Shown here piece after piece: positions 20,714 through 28,938 of a stretch of DNA of 64,000 nucleotides. How positions within the stretch are numbered: position 1 is the first letter of the stretch; each line of letters opens with the position of its first letter. The notes under the pieces are model-generated. The model ran no database searches, was not told the DNA's origin, and saw only the letters and a list, made by a program, of their open reading frames with translations. Made by a program: the position numbers and the translations under genes. Source of the DNA: Paenibacillus alkalitolerans (GTDB lineage: Bacteria; Bacillota; Bacilli; Paenibacillales; YIM-B00363); contig NZ_JAEMXM010000008.1 of assembly GCF_016482785.1 (NCBI RefSeq), forward strand, positions 1 through 64,000, read 5' to 3'.

Positions 20714-21563
20714 ACGATTGGGGAAGGGTTTGGATGCGCTGATTCCGGCTCTTCATATTAAAGAAGACGATAAAGTTGTAGAGATTCCCCTTACTCAACT
20801 TCGGGCAAATCCGTATCAGCCGAGAAAGCATTTTGATGATGAAAGCATATCCGAGTTGGCTTCATCGATTAAAGAGCACGGAGTAATTCAACCGATAATT
20901 GTCCGTTCGGTGTTGAAGGGATACGAAATTATTGCCGGAGAGCGACGATGGAGAGCGAGCCAGAGAAGCGGACTAGCGACAATTCCAGCCGTCGTTCGTA
21001 ATTTCACAGACCAGCAAGTCATGGAGATTGCATTAATCGAAAACTTGCAGCGTGAAGATTTGAATGCAATGGAAGTTGCGCTTGCTTATCAGAATTTGAT
21101 CGATACGTTCTCTTTAACGCAAGAGGAGCTTTCGGCTAAGGTGGGTAAATCCAGATCCCATATTGCAAACTTTTTACGCTTGCTGCAGTTGCCTCCTAAA
21201 GTGAAAGAATATGTTTCACGTGGAACATTATCAATGGGACACGCGAGAGCAATCGCAGGCATGAAGGACGAAAAAGTAATTTTCCAGCTGGCGGAACAGA
21301 CGATTGCGGAAGAGTGGAGCGTCCGCCAGCTGGAGGAAGAAATTCGAAAAAGAGATGAAGAAAAGCAAAAAAAGGACGTTACTGCTAAGAAGGCAAAAAG
21401 AGATCCATATATTCACGCTTTAGAAGAAAATTTGCGTGAAATGTTAAAAACAACGGTAAAGATTAAGACAAATAAAAATAAAGGAAAGATTGAAATATTA
21501 TATTATTCCTCGGAAGATTTACAAAGGCTGCTCGATATCATGCAAGGTAAACATACAGGGTAA
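20706..21563 (+). CDS. parB: Chromosome partitioning protein ParB (Spo0J)
   Basis: This 285-residue ParB starts at TTG 20706, overlapping parA, with the typical LNKRLGKGLDALIP. It has the CTP-binding GERRWRA motif, the helix-turn-helix LSAKVGKSRSHIANFLRLL, and a lysine-rich linker before the C-terminal dimerisation domain. It loads on parS and recruits SMC. A parS site is embedded within its coding sequence, as in Bacillus subtilis. Confidence 0.96.
   Translation: MNKRLGKGLDALIPALHIKEDDKVVEIPLTQLRANPYQPRKHFDDESISELASSIKEHGVIQPIIVRSVLKGYEIIAGERRWRASQRSGLATIPAVVRNFTDQQVMEIALIENLQREDLNAMEVALAYQNLIDTFSLTQEELSAKVGKSRSHIANFLRLLQLPPKVKEYVSRGTLSMGHARAIAGMKDEKVIFQLAEQTIAEEWSVRQLEEEIRKRDEEKQKKDVTAKKAKRDPYIHALEENLREMLKTTVKIKTNKNKGKIEILYYSSEDLQRLLDIMQGKHTG
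21212..21227. promoter_or_regulatory. parS centromere site 2 (inside parB)
   Basis: TGTTTCACGTGGAACA matches the parS consensus with one asymmetry (TTTCA versus GGAA). It lies within the codons for YVSRGT of ParB, the same location as the spo0J-internal parS of Bacillus. Confidence 0.93.
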
Positions 21564-21569
21564 AATAGA

Positions 21570-21615
21570 AGCATACCAGACGCCTGAAATGGCAGACGGT
21601 ATGCTGTTTTCTTTA
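21570..21615 (+). terminator. Terminator after parB
   Basis: AGCATACC (21570-21577) pairs with GGTATGCT (21598-21605), followed by GTTTTCTTT. Confidence 0.85.
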
Positions 21616-21734
21616 CGTAGAATTAGGAAATGAGCGGCAAAGTATTGCGTTTACAAGGAGGACAAGGCGTGAAAACAATGTTTCGATATAACTGGACGGT
21701 AAGAGAACAATGGTATGAATGGTGTGAAAGTATG

Positions 21735-22139
21735 ATCTCGCAAGAAAAACTTCCTTATAAAGACGTACCTGCTTCCTCGAATGTACATCGGTTGAAGTTT
21801 TTCTTTAGAGATCAGAGGGTGAAACATCGAAGGAGCAACATCCTGATCTCGCAAGAAAAACTTCCTTATAAAGACGTACCTGCTTCCTCGAATGTACATC
21901 GGTTGAAGTTTTTCTTTAGAGATCAGAGGGTGAAACATCGAAGGAGCAACATCCTGATCTCGCAAGAAAAACTTCCTTATAAAGACGTACCTGCTTCCTC
22001 GAATGTACATCGGTTGAAGTTTTTCTTTAGAGATCAGAGGGTGAAACATCGAAGGAGCAACATCCTGATCTCGCAAGAAAAACTTCCTTATAAAGACGTA
22101 CCTGCTTCCTCGAATGTACATCGGTTGAAGTTTTTCTTA
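21735..22139 (-). repeat. Perfect 111-bp tandem repeat array (3.6 units) of the 64-bp element
   Basis: Units begin at 21741, 21852, 21963 and 22074, exactly 111 bp apart and apparently identical. Each unit has a 64-bp palindromic element in inverted orientation relative to copies B-E, plus a 47-bp spacer. GATCAG...CTGATC forms a second hairpin in the spacer. Because 111 is divisible by three, long reading frames appear on both strands; I regard these as by-products. The array fills the region between parB and the aminotransferase gene. Confidence 0.9.
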
Positions 22140-22211
22140 TAATAACATCATTGAATGTATAACGATAAGAACATGAGATGCATTACCGGCAAACGGAAAG
22201 GAGAGAGCAGC

Positions 22212-23375
22212 ATGGACGGCAGGTTGATTTATCTGGATAATGCGGCGTCCACATGGCCGAAGCCGGTAGGAGTTGCGGAAGCGGTAAGCAGAACGATAAC
22301 GGAATGCGGCGCCAACCCAGGCCGGGGAAGTCACGCAATGGCCGTAGAAGCGAGCCGGATATTGTTTCAAACGAGGAAGAAGCTGGCGAAATTGTTCGGC
22401 GTGAAAAATCCGAACGATATCGCGTTTTCCTTAAATACAACCGCTGCGCTAAATTTGGCGATTCAAGGTTATTTGAAGCAAGGCGATCATGTCGTTTGCA
22501 CCGCTATCGAGCATAACTCGGTGAGAAGACCGTTGGAATATCTTAAACGAGTGAAGGGCATTGGAATCACATATGTAAAAACTTCGGTAAAGGGGCAATT
22601 AGAGCCGGCGCATGTTGCGCAAGCGATAAATTCCAAGACAAAGCTTGTGATTGTAAATCATAGTTCGAATTTACTGGGAAGCATCGTGCCCTTGGCGGAG
22701 ATTGCCGAAATTGTAAAAGCACACGGGGTGAAGATGCTTGTTGACGCCGCGCAATCGGCGGGAGTACTGGATTTGGATGTCAACTCGTTACAGATTGATA
22801 TGTTGGCGTTTCCGGGACATAAAGGATTGTACGGACCGCAAGGGACCGGAGGTTTATATATATCGCCGGAATTAGACTTGGATCCGATGGTGGTCGGAGG
22901 GACAGGCAGTCAGTCGGAAGCGGTCGAACAACCGACAGTGAGACCCGACCGTTACGAATCCGGGACACAAAATACTCCGGGGATTGCAGGACTCGGCGCA
23001 GGTGTGGATTTTGTTCTGCATGAGACCCCCGGAAAGATCCATAATAACGAATGGGAGCTAACGCAACGCTTAATGGAGGGCTTGCATTCAATTACGGGAA
23101 TAACGGTACTGGGTCCTGATTTGGGCGAAGATCGCACAGGCACCGTCGCCTTTACATTGGATGAAGCGGACTCCTCGGAAGTGGCATTCATTCTGGATCA
23201 ACATTTTCGGATTGCGGTTCGGTCCGGTTTTCATTGTACGCCGCTGGCGCATGAAACGGCAGGCACGATGAAGTCGGGAGCGGTTAGGGCGAGCGTCGGC
23301 GTCTTTACATCTAGTGACGACATAGACGAATTGCTTGGCGCAATAAATCAAATTGCAAAATCGTACAGAACCTAA
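22212..23375 (+). CDS. Class V aminotransferase (cysteine desulfurase-like)
   Basis: This 387-residue PLP enzyme has YLDNAASTWPKP at the N-terminus, the PLP-contacting VDAAQSAGVLDLDV, and the Schiff-base lysine in AFPGHKGLYGPQGTGG (about 205). RSGFHCTPLAHE near the C-terminus carries a candidate sulfur-accepting Cys. It is related to SufS/Csd and to the origin-adjacent aminotransferase seen in many Paenibacilli. No Fe-S scaffold gene is nearby, so the sulfur acceptor is unknown. ATG 22212 has AAAGGAG upstream. Confidence 0.85.
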   Translation: MDGRLIYLDNAASTWPKPVGVAEAVSRTITECGANPGRGSHAMAVEASRILFQTRKKLAKLFGVKNPNDIAFSLNTTAALNLAIQGYLKQGDHVVCTAIEHNSVRRPLEYLKRVKGIGITYVKTSVKGQLEPAHVAQAINSKTKLVIVNHSSNLLGSIVPLAEIAEIVKAHGVKMLVDAAQSAGVLDLDVNSLQIDMLAFPGHKGLYGPQGTGGLYISPELDLDPMVVGGTGSQSEAVEQPTVRPDRYESGTQNTPGIAGLGAGVDFVLHETPGKIHNNEWELTQRLMEGLHSITGITVLGPDLGEDRTGTVAFTLDEADSSEVAFILDQHFRIAVRSGFHCTPLAHETAGTMKSGAVRASVGVFTSSDDIDELLGAINQIAKSYRT

Positions 23376-23427
23376 AAAAGTAAATTAAAACTTGCTAAAA
23401 TACAGATAAATAATAGGGGGCAGCTTC

Positions 23428-23928
23428 GTGGGAGAGGTACGGGTGTTTGAGCTTCCTTTAGAGGCATGGGTTTCGGGTTTCGTTCTCATTACATTGCTTA
23501 TGCTCATTTTGTATATTATTGCGTTGGTAAAAATCGGGAGGCTTCGCAGAAGGCTGAACGCATTTTTGAACGGCTCCAATGTTACCGGATTGGAAGCGGT
23601 CATTGGGAACTTGCACGCTAAGACGGACAAACTCGAGAGTTTCAGCCGCAATACAGAAATCGCGATAAAAGAAATTCAAAAAAAGACAGCCGCGATGAAA
23701 GGCAATGTGGCTGTCATTCGTTATAACGCTTTCGCCGAGCGAGGCAGCGATTTAAGTTTTTCGGTGGCCATTATTGATGACGATTCGAACGGCGTGGTAA
23801 TCAGTTCCATCCACAGCAGAGATGAAAGCTTCGTTTACGGAAAACCGGTAAACAACGGAAGTTCATCATATACGTTGACGCCGGAAGAGAAAGACGCAAT
23901 ACAGCTAGCGATACAAAAGAAAAACTAA
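23428..23928 (+). CDS. DUF4446 family membrane protein
   Basis: This 166-residue protein has one N-terminal transmembrane helix (about 14-34), a coiled-coil-like stretch (40-90), and the C-terminal DUF4446 region GNVAVIRYNAF...SFSVAIIDDDSNGVVIS. The family (YyaB neighbourhood in Bacilli) is conserved near the origin but has no established function. A GTG start with an AGGGGG site upstream is likely. Confidence 0.82.
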   Translation: MGEVRVFELPLEAWVSGFVLITLLMLILYIIALVKIGRLRRRLNAFLNGSNVTGLEAVIGNLHAKTDKLESFSRNTEIAIKEIQKKTAAMKGNVAVIRYNAFAERGSDLSFSVAIIDDDSNGVVISSIHSRDESFVYGKPVNNGSSSYTLTPEEKDAIQLAIQKKN

Positions 23929-24524
23929 GAAGAAAACGTTAATCGCTGTTCAGCCGCAATTCTTATGGAGTCGGAAATCACATCAGCCATATTCATGACC
24001 AAACTTAAACGGGTGTTTTGCAGTACGAAATACTCCATGAATCCGCCGACATTGACGATTCCGGTCACGTGATAATCGCCGACGGGAGGAAGTTCCTTGT
24101 TTACGCCGGCACCCGGTTTAACGGGTCCTTCAGCCGCCTGAATGCATCCCACACTGGACAATTGTCCGAGGCAAGCATCGATTGCGACAATAAAAGGGTT
24201 TCGGTACATTGCGGATATTGAGTTTAAACGATCGGTCATATTCATTGCATGAACAGGTTCGTCCAAAGTGCCGTATACCGGTATCCGCGATGATTTTGCC
24301 AATTTGGAACCGACCAATGGTCCTAAAGCGTCGCCGGTCGACCGGTCGGTACCTACGCACACAATAACCAAGGCGCGATCGGCCGGTACAGACGAGAACA
24401 CTTTGCCGAGAAGCTCGCTCAGCTGATGAACCGCTTCGGGCTCTGTATGGGATAATTTGAACGGTGCAGGGGCCGCAGTCGGCTTCTTAGATGGCAAAGA
24501 GAAGGATCCGATAGAAAAGTTCAT
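23925..24524 (-). CDS. yyaC: Spore protein YyaC (GPR-like putative spore peptidase)
   Basis: This 199-residue YyaC-family protein has VCVGTDRSTGDALGPLVGSKL and the conserved AIDACLGQ. The fold is related to the germination protease GPR. In Bacillus it is sporulation-expressed and found near the origin. It is convergent with the DUF4446 gene, sharing four bases at the stops. This is direct evidence that the host lineage forms spores. Confidence 0.88.
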   Translation of the reverse strand: MNFSIGSFSLPSKKPTAAPAPFKLSHTEPEAVHQLSELLGKVFSSVPADRALVIVCVGTDRSTGDALGPLVGSKLAKSSRIPVYGTLDEPVHAMNMTDRLNSISAMYRNPFIVAIDACLGQLSSVGCIQAAEGPVKPGAGVNKELPPVGDYHVTGIVNVGGFMEYFVLQNTRLSLVMNMADVISDSIRIAAEQRLTFSS

Positions 24525-24651
24525 AGATTACCCGCCTGTCATTTTACAAGATAAGTAATAACAGTATACGGAAGACGTGGTTTTTTTATACGCGGGGAAG
24601 ATGAAAATCATAGAATTTACGATAGAAAACCAAACGCGGGGAGGAAAAGCA

Positions 24652-24903
24652 TTGCCATCCGATTTGTTGATCGCTTTCGATTCGACACAGCAGGCGCTGC
24701 GCGCCGAAATGCTGCTGGAATATGCCGATATCGATATCGATATTCGTCCGACTCCTAAAGAAATTACAGCCGGTTGCGCCCTCTCCATCGGATTCGGCGG
24801 CAATGATTTGGGGAACGTGAAGCAAATCATTGAGGCGGAGAAGGTGGAGATACGCGGGATTTATTTAAAAAAGGACGGACGGTATGTTACCATTGACGAA
24901 TAA
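24652..24903 (+). CDS. DUF3343 family protein
   Basis: This is an 83-residue protein starting at TTG 24652, with GGGGAGG seven bases upstream. DUF3343 proteins of 70-90 residues share the LLIAFDSTQQALRAEMLL and IRPTPKEITAGCALSI segments seen here, with a single conserved cysteine. Their function is unknown; in other species they accompany YedF/selenium-related genes. It lies 14 bp upstream of the mscS-type gene and is probably co-transcribed with it. Confidence 0.82.
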   Translation: MPSDLLIAFDSTQQALRAEMLLEYADIDIDIRPTPKEITAGCALSIGFGGNDLGNVKQIIEAEKVEIRGIYLKKDGRYVTIDE

Positions 24904-24917
24904 GGGGGATTCCGCAT

Positions 24918-25823
24918 ATGTTCAACACAATATTGAAAACGGACAAGGCGGCGAGTTTTGCCGAATTGTATAATATAACCATCGAGACATTAAGCAATCC
25001 GGCTTTCTGGTTGGGCATCTTCTGGATTATTGTCAAAGTTATCGCGTACTTTATTGCGGGCCGGATCGTAATCCGAGTTGTCGGACGGGCCATTCACCAT
25101 ATGATGATTGAACGGAAGAAGGAAGGACCGGTGCGCATCGACACGCGCCGCTCGCAAACCATTGGAAGGCTCGTTAACAATATCGTTTCCTACACGGTAA
25201 ATTTTATTGTTTTGCTGCTTATTTTGGCGGAGCTCGGAGTCGATTTGGCGCCTCTGCTCGCGGGAGCAGGCGTGCTTGGATTAGCTATCGGGTTCGGGGC
25301 GCAAAGCTTGGTGAAGGATGTAATTACCGGATTCTTCATCATCTTTGAAGACCAGTTTGCTGTAGGAGATGTGATCAGGACCGGCAATTTTCAAGGCACC
25401 GTAGAAGAAATCGGACTGAGGGTGACACGAATTAAAAGCTGGACCGGCGAAGTACATATTATCCCGAATGGAGCGATCACTGAGGTTACAAATTTCTCCA
25501 CCAACAACTCGGTCGGTGTAGTGGATGTATCGATCGCTTATGAGACCGATATCGACCGGGCGATCGAGGTAATTAAAGAAACGGCGCAACGTGTATATGA
25601 GGAATCCGAAAACATTGTAAAGGACCCTGAAGTACTTGGCGTACAAGCGCTCGGAGCATCCGAAGTAGTGATACGGGTGACAGCGGAGTGCAGACCGAAT
25701 ACACATTATGGCGTGGGACGCATTTTAAACGCGGAAATCAAAAAAGCGTTGGATGCGGCGGGCATTGAAATTCCGTATCCAAGACTTGTTACGCTGCAAA
25801 GAACGGAGAAGACGGGACAATGA
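24918..25823 (+). CDS. Small-conductance mechanosensitive channel (MscS family)
   Basis: This 301-residue MscS protein has three N-terminal transmembrane segments. The third is the Gly/Ala-rich pore helix LLAGAGVLGLAIGFGAQSLVKDVITGF. A beta domain follows (GDVIRTGNFQGTVEEIGLRVT; VHIIPNGAI). It protects against hypo-osmotic shock. It overlaps the DUF951 gene by four bases, so translation is coupled. Confidence 0.93.
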   Translation: MFNTILKTDKAASFAELYNITIETLSNPAFWLGIFWIIVKVIAYFIAGRIVIRVVGRAIHHMMIERKKEGPVRIDTRRSQTIGRLVNNIVSYTVNFIVLLLILAELGVDLAPLLAGAGVLGLAIGFGAQSLVKDVITGFFIIFEDQFAVGDVIRTGNFQGTVEEIGLRVTRIKSWTGEVHIIPNGAITEVTNFSTNNSVGVVDVSIAYETDIDRAIEVIKETAQRVYEESENIVKDPEVLGVQALGASEVVIRVTAECRPNTHYGVGRILNAEIKKALDAAGIEIPYPRLVTLQRTEKTGQ

Positions 25824-26029
25824 CGCAACCGAAAGAATTCGGCCTTGGAGATATCGTAATGATGAAAAAACCGCATCCGTGCGGAACGAACGAGATGGAA
25901 ATCATCCGGATGGGCATGGACATCCGGATCAAATGCCGCGGCTGCCAGCACAGCGTATTGATTCCACGTTCGAAGTTTGAGAAAAGCATGAAGAAAGTGC
26001 TTGTCGCAGCGCCGAAAAAAGAAGAATAA
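25820..26029 (+). CDS. DUF951 family protein
   Basis: This 69-residue DUF951 protein has the conserved LGDIVMMKKPHPCGTNEMEI and IKCRGCQHSVLIPRSKFEK. Two of its cysteines form a possible zinc site. Its function is unknown, and in Firmicutes it is strongly linked to the mscS-type gene near the origin, as here. Confidence 0.88.
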   Translation: MTQPKEFGLGDIVMMKKPHPCGTNEMEIIRMGMDIRIKCRGCQHSVLIPRSKFEKSMKKVLVAAPKKEE

Positions 26030-26115
26030 TCGCCATCCCTCGGGAATGTTTTCCGGGGGATTGCATAGGCGCATCGGCTGTGGTATCATACTGCTTGTCG
26101 TCATTATTGAGATGT

Positions 26116-26206
26116 GGAAAGGTACCCAAGAGGCCCAAGGGGGTTGACTCGAAATCAACTAGGCGTCGCGAGGCGTGCGTGGGTTCGAATCCCACCCTTT
26201 CCGCCA
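26116..26206 (+). tRNA. tRNA-Ser (CGA)
   Basis: A class II tRNA with acceptor GGAAAGG/CCTTTCC, a long variable arm, T-arm GTGGGTTCGAATCCCAC, and an encoded CCA. The anticodon loop CTCGAAA gives CGA, which reads UCG serine codons. Confidence 0.95.
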
Positions 26207-26234
26207 TAATTTATAAATAATGAAATTACATAAG

Positions 26235-26356
26235 AAAGGGTGGGTGAGAGCCTGAGAAGTGGGTTCGCCGGAGCATGCGCTTCGAGAGGATTCGCTTCGC
26301 AGCCTCCGACGGCCGTACGTGTACGGCTGGAGGAGTACCCCACCCTTTCCGCCATA
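26235..26356 (+). other. tRNA-like folded element repeating the tRNA-Ser 3' end
   Basis: GAAAGGGTGGG (26235-26245) is complementary to CCCACCCTTTC (26339-26349), and the element ends CCGCCA like the tRNA. An 18-bp block, CCCACCCTTTCCGCCATA, is shared with the tRNA 3' end (26191-26208 and 26339-26356). Inside is a perfect hairpin GCCGTAC-GT-GTACGGC, nested in CTCC/GGAG. It could be an attachment-site duplicate left by an integrated element, or a structured RNA with a tRNA-like end. Confidence 0.55.
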
Positions 26357-26468
26357 CATACGCATCCCCGCTGTTATGCGGTTTATTAACGATATGTGGT
26401 TCGTTAGCTGACCCGAATTAGCACGAAATAATGCGCTAGCTAATCCGCACGAATCTAACTGATTACGA

Positions 26469-26510
26469 GCGCCTCCTACGGATTATTAACGTGGGAGGTT
26501 TTCTTTTTTG
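26469..26510 (+). terminator. Hairpin with T-tract downstream of the tRNA region
   Basis: CCTCCTACG pairs with CGTGGGAGG across an AT-rich loop, followed by TTTTCTTTTTT. Confidence 0.7.
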
Positions 26511-26896
26511 CAAAGAATTGGACAAACAGGCTCACATTATAACGGGCTATCAGAGGTCAAAGCAGACGGGAATATCGCTCGTCTTCATAAAGGCGAAGGC
26601 GGAAATATTACGGAAAAATTGCGGCTTAGATTCGTTTATTTCGCCGAAGTCGTTTAGCGGATTTTTCGGTACGATCACCAACGGTATCCAAGAGGCGAAA
26701 TCCTTTCTTGGTGCTAACTTCCGCTTAGGAAACGTGCCTTACGGTCATCCCGAGACTGTCCGAGGGAGATTCTGACGGCGTTCTCCGTGAGTATACGGTC
26801 GAGAACGAGTTGAAGGTCGGTGAGCGCGTTATCGTTTCGTCGATGAGTAACGACCAGACATACGTAATACTCGGACGGATGCATATTTATCGGTAA
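26509..26896 (+). pseudogene. Probable phage-gene remnant
   Basis: The coding signal shifts among frames. The last 44 codons before TAA 26894-26896 read EGDSDGVLREYTVENELKVGERVIVSSMSNDQ in pieces, ending TYVILGRMHIYR. This resembles the end of phage tail/baseplate DUF2577-type proteins (KVGDRV...YIVLG). Preceding segments are interrupted by stops. Together with the duplicated tRNA end it suggests residue of an excised or decayed prophage. The family assignment is weak. Confidence 0.35.
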
Positions 26897-26982
26897 CAAT
26901 TCGAAGGGAGTCATCGCTTAACCGGCGGCGCTCCTCCGAATTTGAAAGGCCTTCCTTAGAGTGGAAGACCTGTTGTATCCGA

Positions 26983-27072
26983 TTATTTTTTCTTGTTGGT
27001 TGAACCCGGCACTGCGGAATCGTGATTGTTTCCAGGTTTCGATTTTCCGCTCCGAACAGGATCGCGAGCCAT
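26983..27072 (-). CDS. Small basic 29-residue protein (hypothetical)
   Basis: This minus-strand ORF (MARDPVRSGKSKPGNNHD at the start, KKK at the end) is preceded by AAGGGGGAT about nine bases upstream. It is short, hydrophilic and Lys/Asn/Gly-rich, reminiscent of minor spore proteins, but I do not recognise a family. Evidence is the ribosome-binding site and composition only. Confidence 0.4.
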   Translation of the reverse strand: MARDPVRSGKSKPGNNHDSAVPGSTNKKK

Positions 27073-27265
27073 GTAGTATCTATCCCCCTTCTTTAGTTTT
27101 CACCGCACACAAACGACGGCTGATGTAAAAAGTATGTCCGGAAAATTGATACGAAATGCGGGAGTCGCTTTTCTTACTTCGCAGCCTCCGGAAGCGGACC
27201 CAATTATCCACATGAATACCGAGCTGGTGGATATAGCACCCTACGTGTAACGGGGGGTGAGAAGT

Positions 27266-27406
27266 GTGGCCAATAAACCGAAATTCAAGAAGAACAAAGG
27301 GAATTATTACGCGCACGACACCGAATATGCGGAGGAGATACTGAATCTGAACCAACGTCATAATCCGTACCCGATCCAAAAAGAATTGAATATAAAAGAC
27401 CGTTAA
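27266..27406 (+). CDS. Small basic 46-residue protein (hypothetical)
   Basis: It runs from GTG 27266, with GGGGGGTGA six bases upstream, to TAA 27406. The product has a Lys-rich start (ANKPKFKKNKGNYYAHD) and an amphipathic remainder without membrane segments. No family is recognised. A strong ribosome-binding site and a plausible composition support it. Confidence 0.5.
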   Translation: MANKPKFKKNKGNYYAHDTEYAEEILNLNQRHNPYPIQKELNIKDR

Positions 27407-27480
27407 CCGATTTCTCCTCGAGCGAATAGGATGAACTATCTATCGCCAATTCTTATTCGCTGCAAATGGAGGAGTGCAGG

Positions 27481-27588
27481 ATGGAAAGAACGGGGCCGTT
27501 GGCGAACGCAAAATTTGCTTTGTTGAAGGACTTGTTGATGTACGGGATTGGAGTTTGGGCCGGATGGTTTTCACATATCTGGTACTGA
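27481..27588 (+). CDS. Small 35-residue membrane-associated peptide (hypothetical)
   Basis: ATG 27481 is preceded by GGAGGAG at an ideal distance. The peptide has a hydrophobic, Trp-rich C-terminal half (LLMYGIGVWAGWFSHIWY) that could insert in a membrane. A good terminator follows. No homologous family is recognised. Confidence 0.5.
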   Translation: MERTGPLANAKFALLKDLLMYGIGVWAGWFSHIWY

Positions 27589-27609
27589 CGGAGAGGAAGC
27601 TTATGGAGA

Positions 27610-27657
27610 AAGCATAGGCCGGACGCGTGGGAGCGTTCGGACCTATGCTTTTTTTCC
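27610..27657. terminator. Bidirectional terminator between small ORF and yjzC
   Basis: AGCATAGG-CCGGACGC pairs with GCGTTCGG-ACCTATGCT, followed by seven T. It lies between convergent genes. Confidence 0.88.
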
Positions 27658-27666
27658 GTGCTGAAG

Positions 27667-27861
27667 TTACCGCGGGTGGTTTTTACGAGTGAGCTGCCAA
27701 CGCCGGTCAGGGTTTTGCGTATCCGGAAGCTTCTGGCCTTTCTTCATCACGACTCGCTGGGGTCCCTCGATCCCCATATGAAAGTCGTCCACTCCAACCT
27801 CCATGTATCTTCCGTCGTTAGGCGCTTTATCGCCCGGGCGTAATTCCGTACGTTCTCCCAT
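27667..27861 (-). CDS. yjzC: YjzC family protein
   Basis: This 64-residue protein matches the YjzC pattern: LRPGDKAPNDGRYMEVG, then a central variable part, then GQKLPDTQNPDRRWQL. The family is small, soluble and of unknown function in Bacilli. The start is well supported by GGAGGTGACAGCAG directly upstream on the minus strand. Confidence 0.85.
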   Translation of the reverse strand: MGERTELRPGDKAPNDGRYMEVGVDDFHMGIEGPQRVVMKKGQKLPDTQNPDRRWQLTRKNHPR

Positions 27862-27950
27862 CTGCTGTCACCTCCTTTTTTTAGGATAACCGTTGTCTGT
27901 TCTAACGATGATTTCCGAAATGTGCCACAATGTGAATACATAAAGTTTAC

Positions 27951-27979
27951 TTGTCACGATGGTCCGAATTTGGTATATT
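27951..27979 (+). promoter_or_regulatory. rpsF operon promoter
   Basis: TTGTCA (27951-27956) and TATATT (27974-27979) are 17 bases apart, about 80 bp before the rpsF start. Confidence 0.8.
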
Positions 27980-28010
27980 AGTGCTTAGTGCGAGTTTTTA
28001 AACCTCTCAC

Positions 28011-28045
28011 TCCTTGCTCCGCTAAGAGCGGGGCCACAGTCCAAA
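28011..28045 (+). promoter_or_regulatory. Candidate S6:S18 autoregulatory leader hairpin
   Basis: GCTCCGCT-AAG-AGCGGGGC (28016-28034) forms an eight-pair stem within the 5' leader, just upstream of the rpsF ribosome-binding site. An rpsF leader bound by the S6:S18 complex is known in many Firmicutes. I see the hairpin but cannot confirm the conserved binding motif. Confidence 0.5.
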
Positions 28046-28059
28046 AGGAGGTGAATTCG

Positions 28060-28344
28060 ATGCGCAAGTATGAAGTGATGTACATTGTCCGTACCGATAT
28101 AGAGGATCAAGCGATCCAAGCGGTAATCGAGAAATTCCAGGGCATCATCAACAACGGCGGCGAAATCACGAAGCATAACGTGATGGGTAAGCGTCGTCTT
28201 GCGTACGAGATCAACAAGTACCGCGACGGTGTGTACGTGCTGGTGAACTTTACAGCAGCGCCGGATGTCGTCAAGGAACTTGACCGGGTGATGCGGATTT
28301 CCGATGAAATCATCCGTTTCATGATCGTACAAGACGTAGCGTAA
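28060..28344 (+). CDS. rpsF: Ribosomal protein bS6
   Basis: This 94-residue protein, starting MRKYEVMYIVRTDIEDQ, is bS6 of the 30S subunit. AAAAGGAGGTG precedes ATG 28060; the longer frame from 27988 reads through the leader hairpin and is not used. It heads the rpsF-ssb-rpsR operon. Confidence 0.97.
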   Translation: MRKYEVMYIVRTDIEDQAIQAVIEKFQGIINNGGEITKHNVMGKRRLAYEINKYRDGVYVLVNFTAAPDVVKELDRVMRISDEIIRFMIVQDVA

Positions 28345-28386
28345 CGCCGTACCGGCGAATTTCTGCTCGTGCAGGAGGGGATAACG

Positions 28387-28863
28387 TTGCTGAATCGCGT
28401 CATTTTGATCGGTCGATTAACGAAGGATCCTGAGCTTCGCTATACACCGTCCGGGGTTGCGGTAACGCAATTCACGCTGGCGGTGGACCGCGGCTTTTCG
28501 AACCAACAAGGGGAGAGAGAGGCGGATTTCATTCCGGTGGTCACGTGGAGGCAGTTGGCCGAAACGGTGGCGAATTATTTGCGGAAGGGACGTCTTGCGG
28601 CGGTGGAAGGCAGGATACAAGTCCGCACTTACGACAATAACGAGGGCAAGCGTGTCTACGTTACGGAAGTAGTGGCGGATAACGTGCGCTTTCTCGAACC
28701 GGCCAACCGGGACCGGGATGACGGAATGCGTGAACCTGCCGGAGGCGGCGCCCAAGGCGGAGGCCGTACAGGCGGCGGACAGCGCAACAACAACAGCAAC
28801 TATGATCCGTTCGTTGACGACGGTAAGCCGGTCGATATTTCGGATGATGATTTGCCGTTCTAA
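28387..28863 (+). CDS. ssb: Single-stranded DNA-binding protein
   Basis: This 158-residue SSB has an N-terminal OB fold ([36 protein letters not shown]), a Gly/Asn-rich linker, and the acidic tail DISDDDLPF that recruits partner proteins. TTG 28387 is selected because AGGAGGGG lies six bases upstream. It is the replication SSB, encoded between rpsF and rpsR. Confidence 0.97.
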   Translation: MLNRVILIGRLTKDPELRYTPSGVAVTQFTLAVDRGFSNQQGEREADFIPVVTWRQLAETVANYLRKGRLAAVEGRIQVRTYDNNEGKRVYVTEVVADNVRFLEPANRDRDDGMREPAGGGAQGGGRTGGGQRNNNSNYDPFVDDGKPVDISDDDLPF

Positions 28864-28938
28864 TCATCTGCAATTTACAGGCGTAGAAGCCTAGGTCAAT
28901 AAGCAATTAAGCAATTAAACACGAAAGGAGTGGACAAG

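Noticed and set aside
21630-22142. 170-residue ORF with repeated ISQEKLPYKDVPASSNVHRLKFFF units
   Set aside because: It is produced by the 111-bp tandem repeat, which is a multiple of three and is equally open on the opposite strand (21651-22121). There is no non-repetitive core, and the sequence is explained by paired hairpins.
25929-26365. Minus-strand ORFs containing MAERVGFEPTH and GGKGGIRTHARLATPS
   Set aside because: Known spurious translations of the complement of tRNA-Ser and its duplicate.
27134-27250. 38-residue plus-strand ORF (MSGKLIRNAG start)
   Set aside because: No ribosome-binding site and no recognisable feature; too weak to call.
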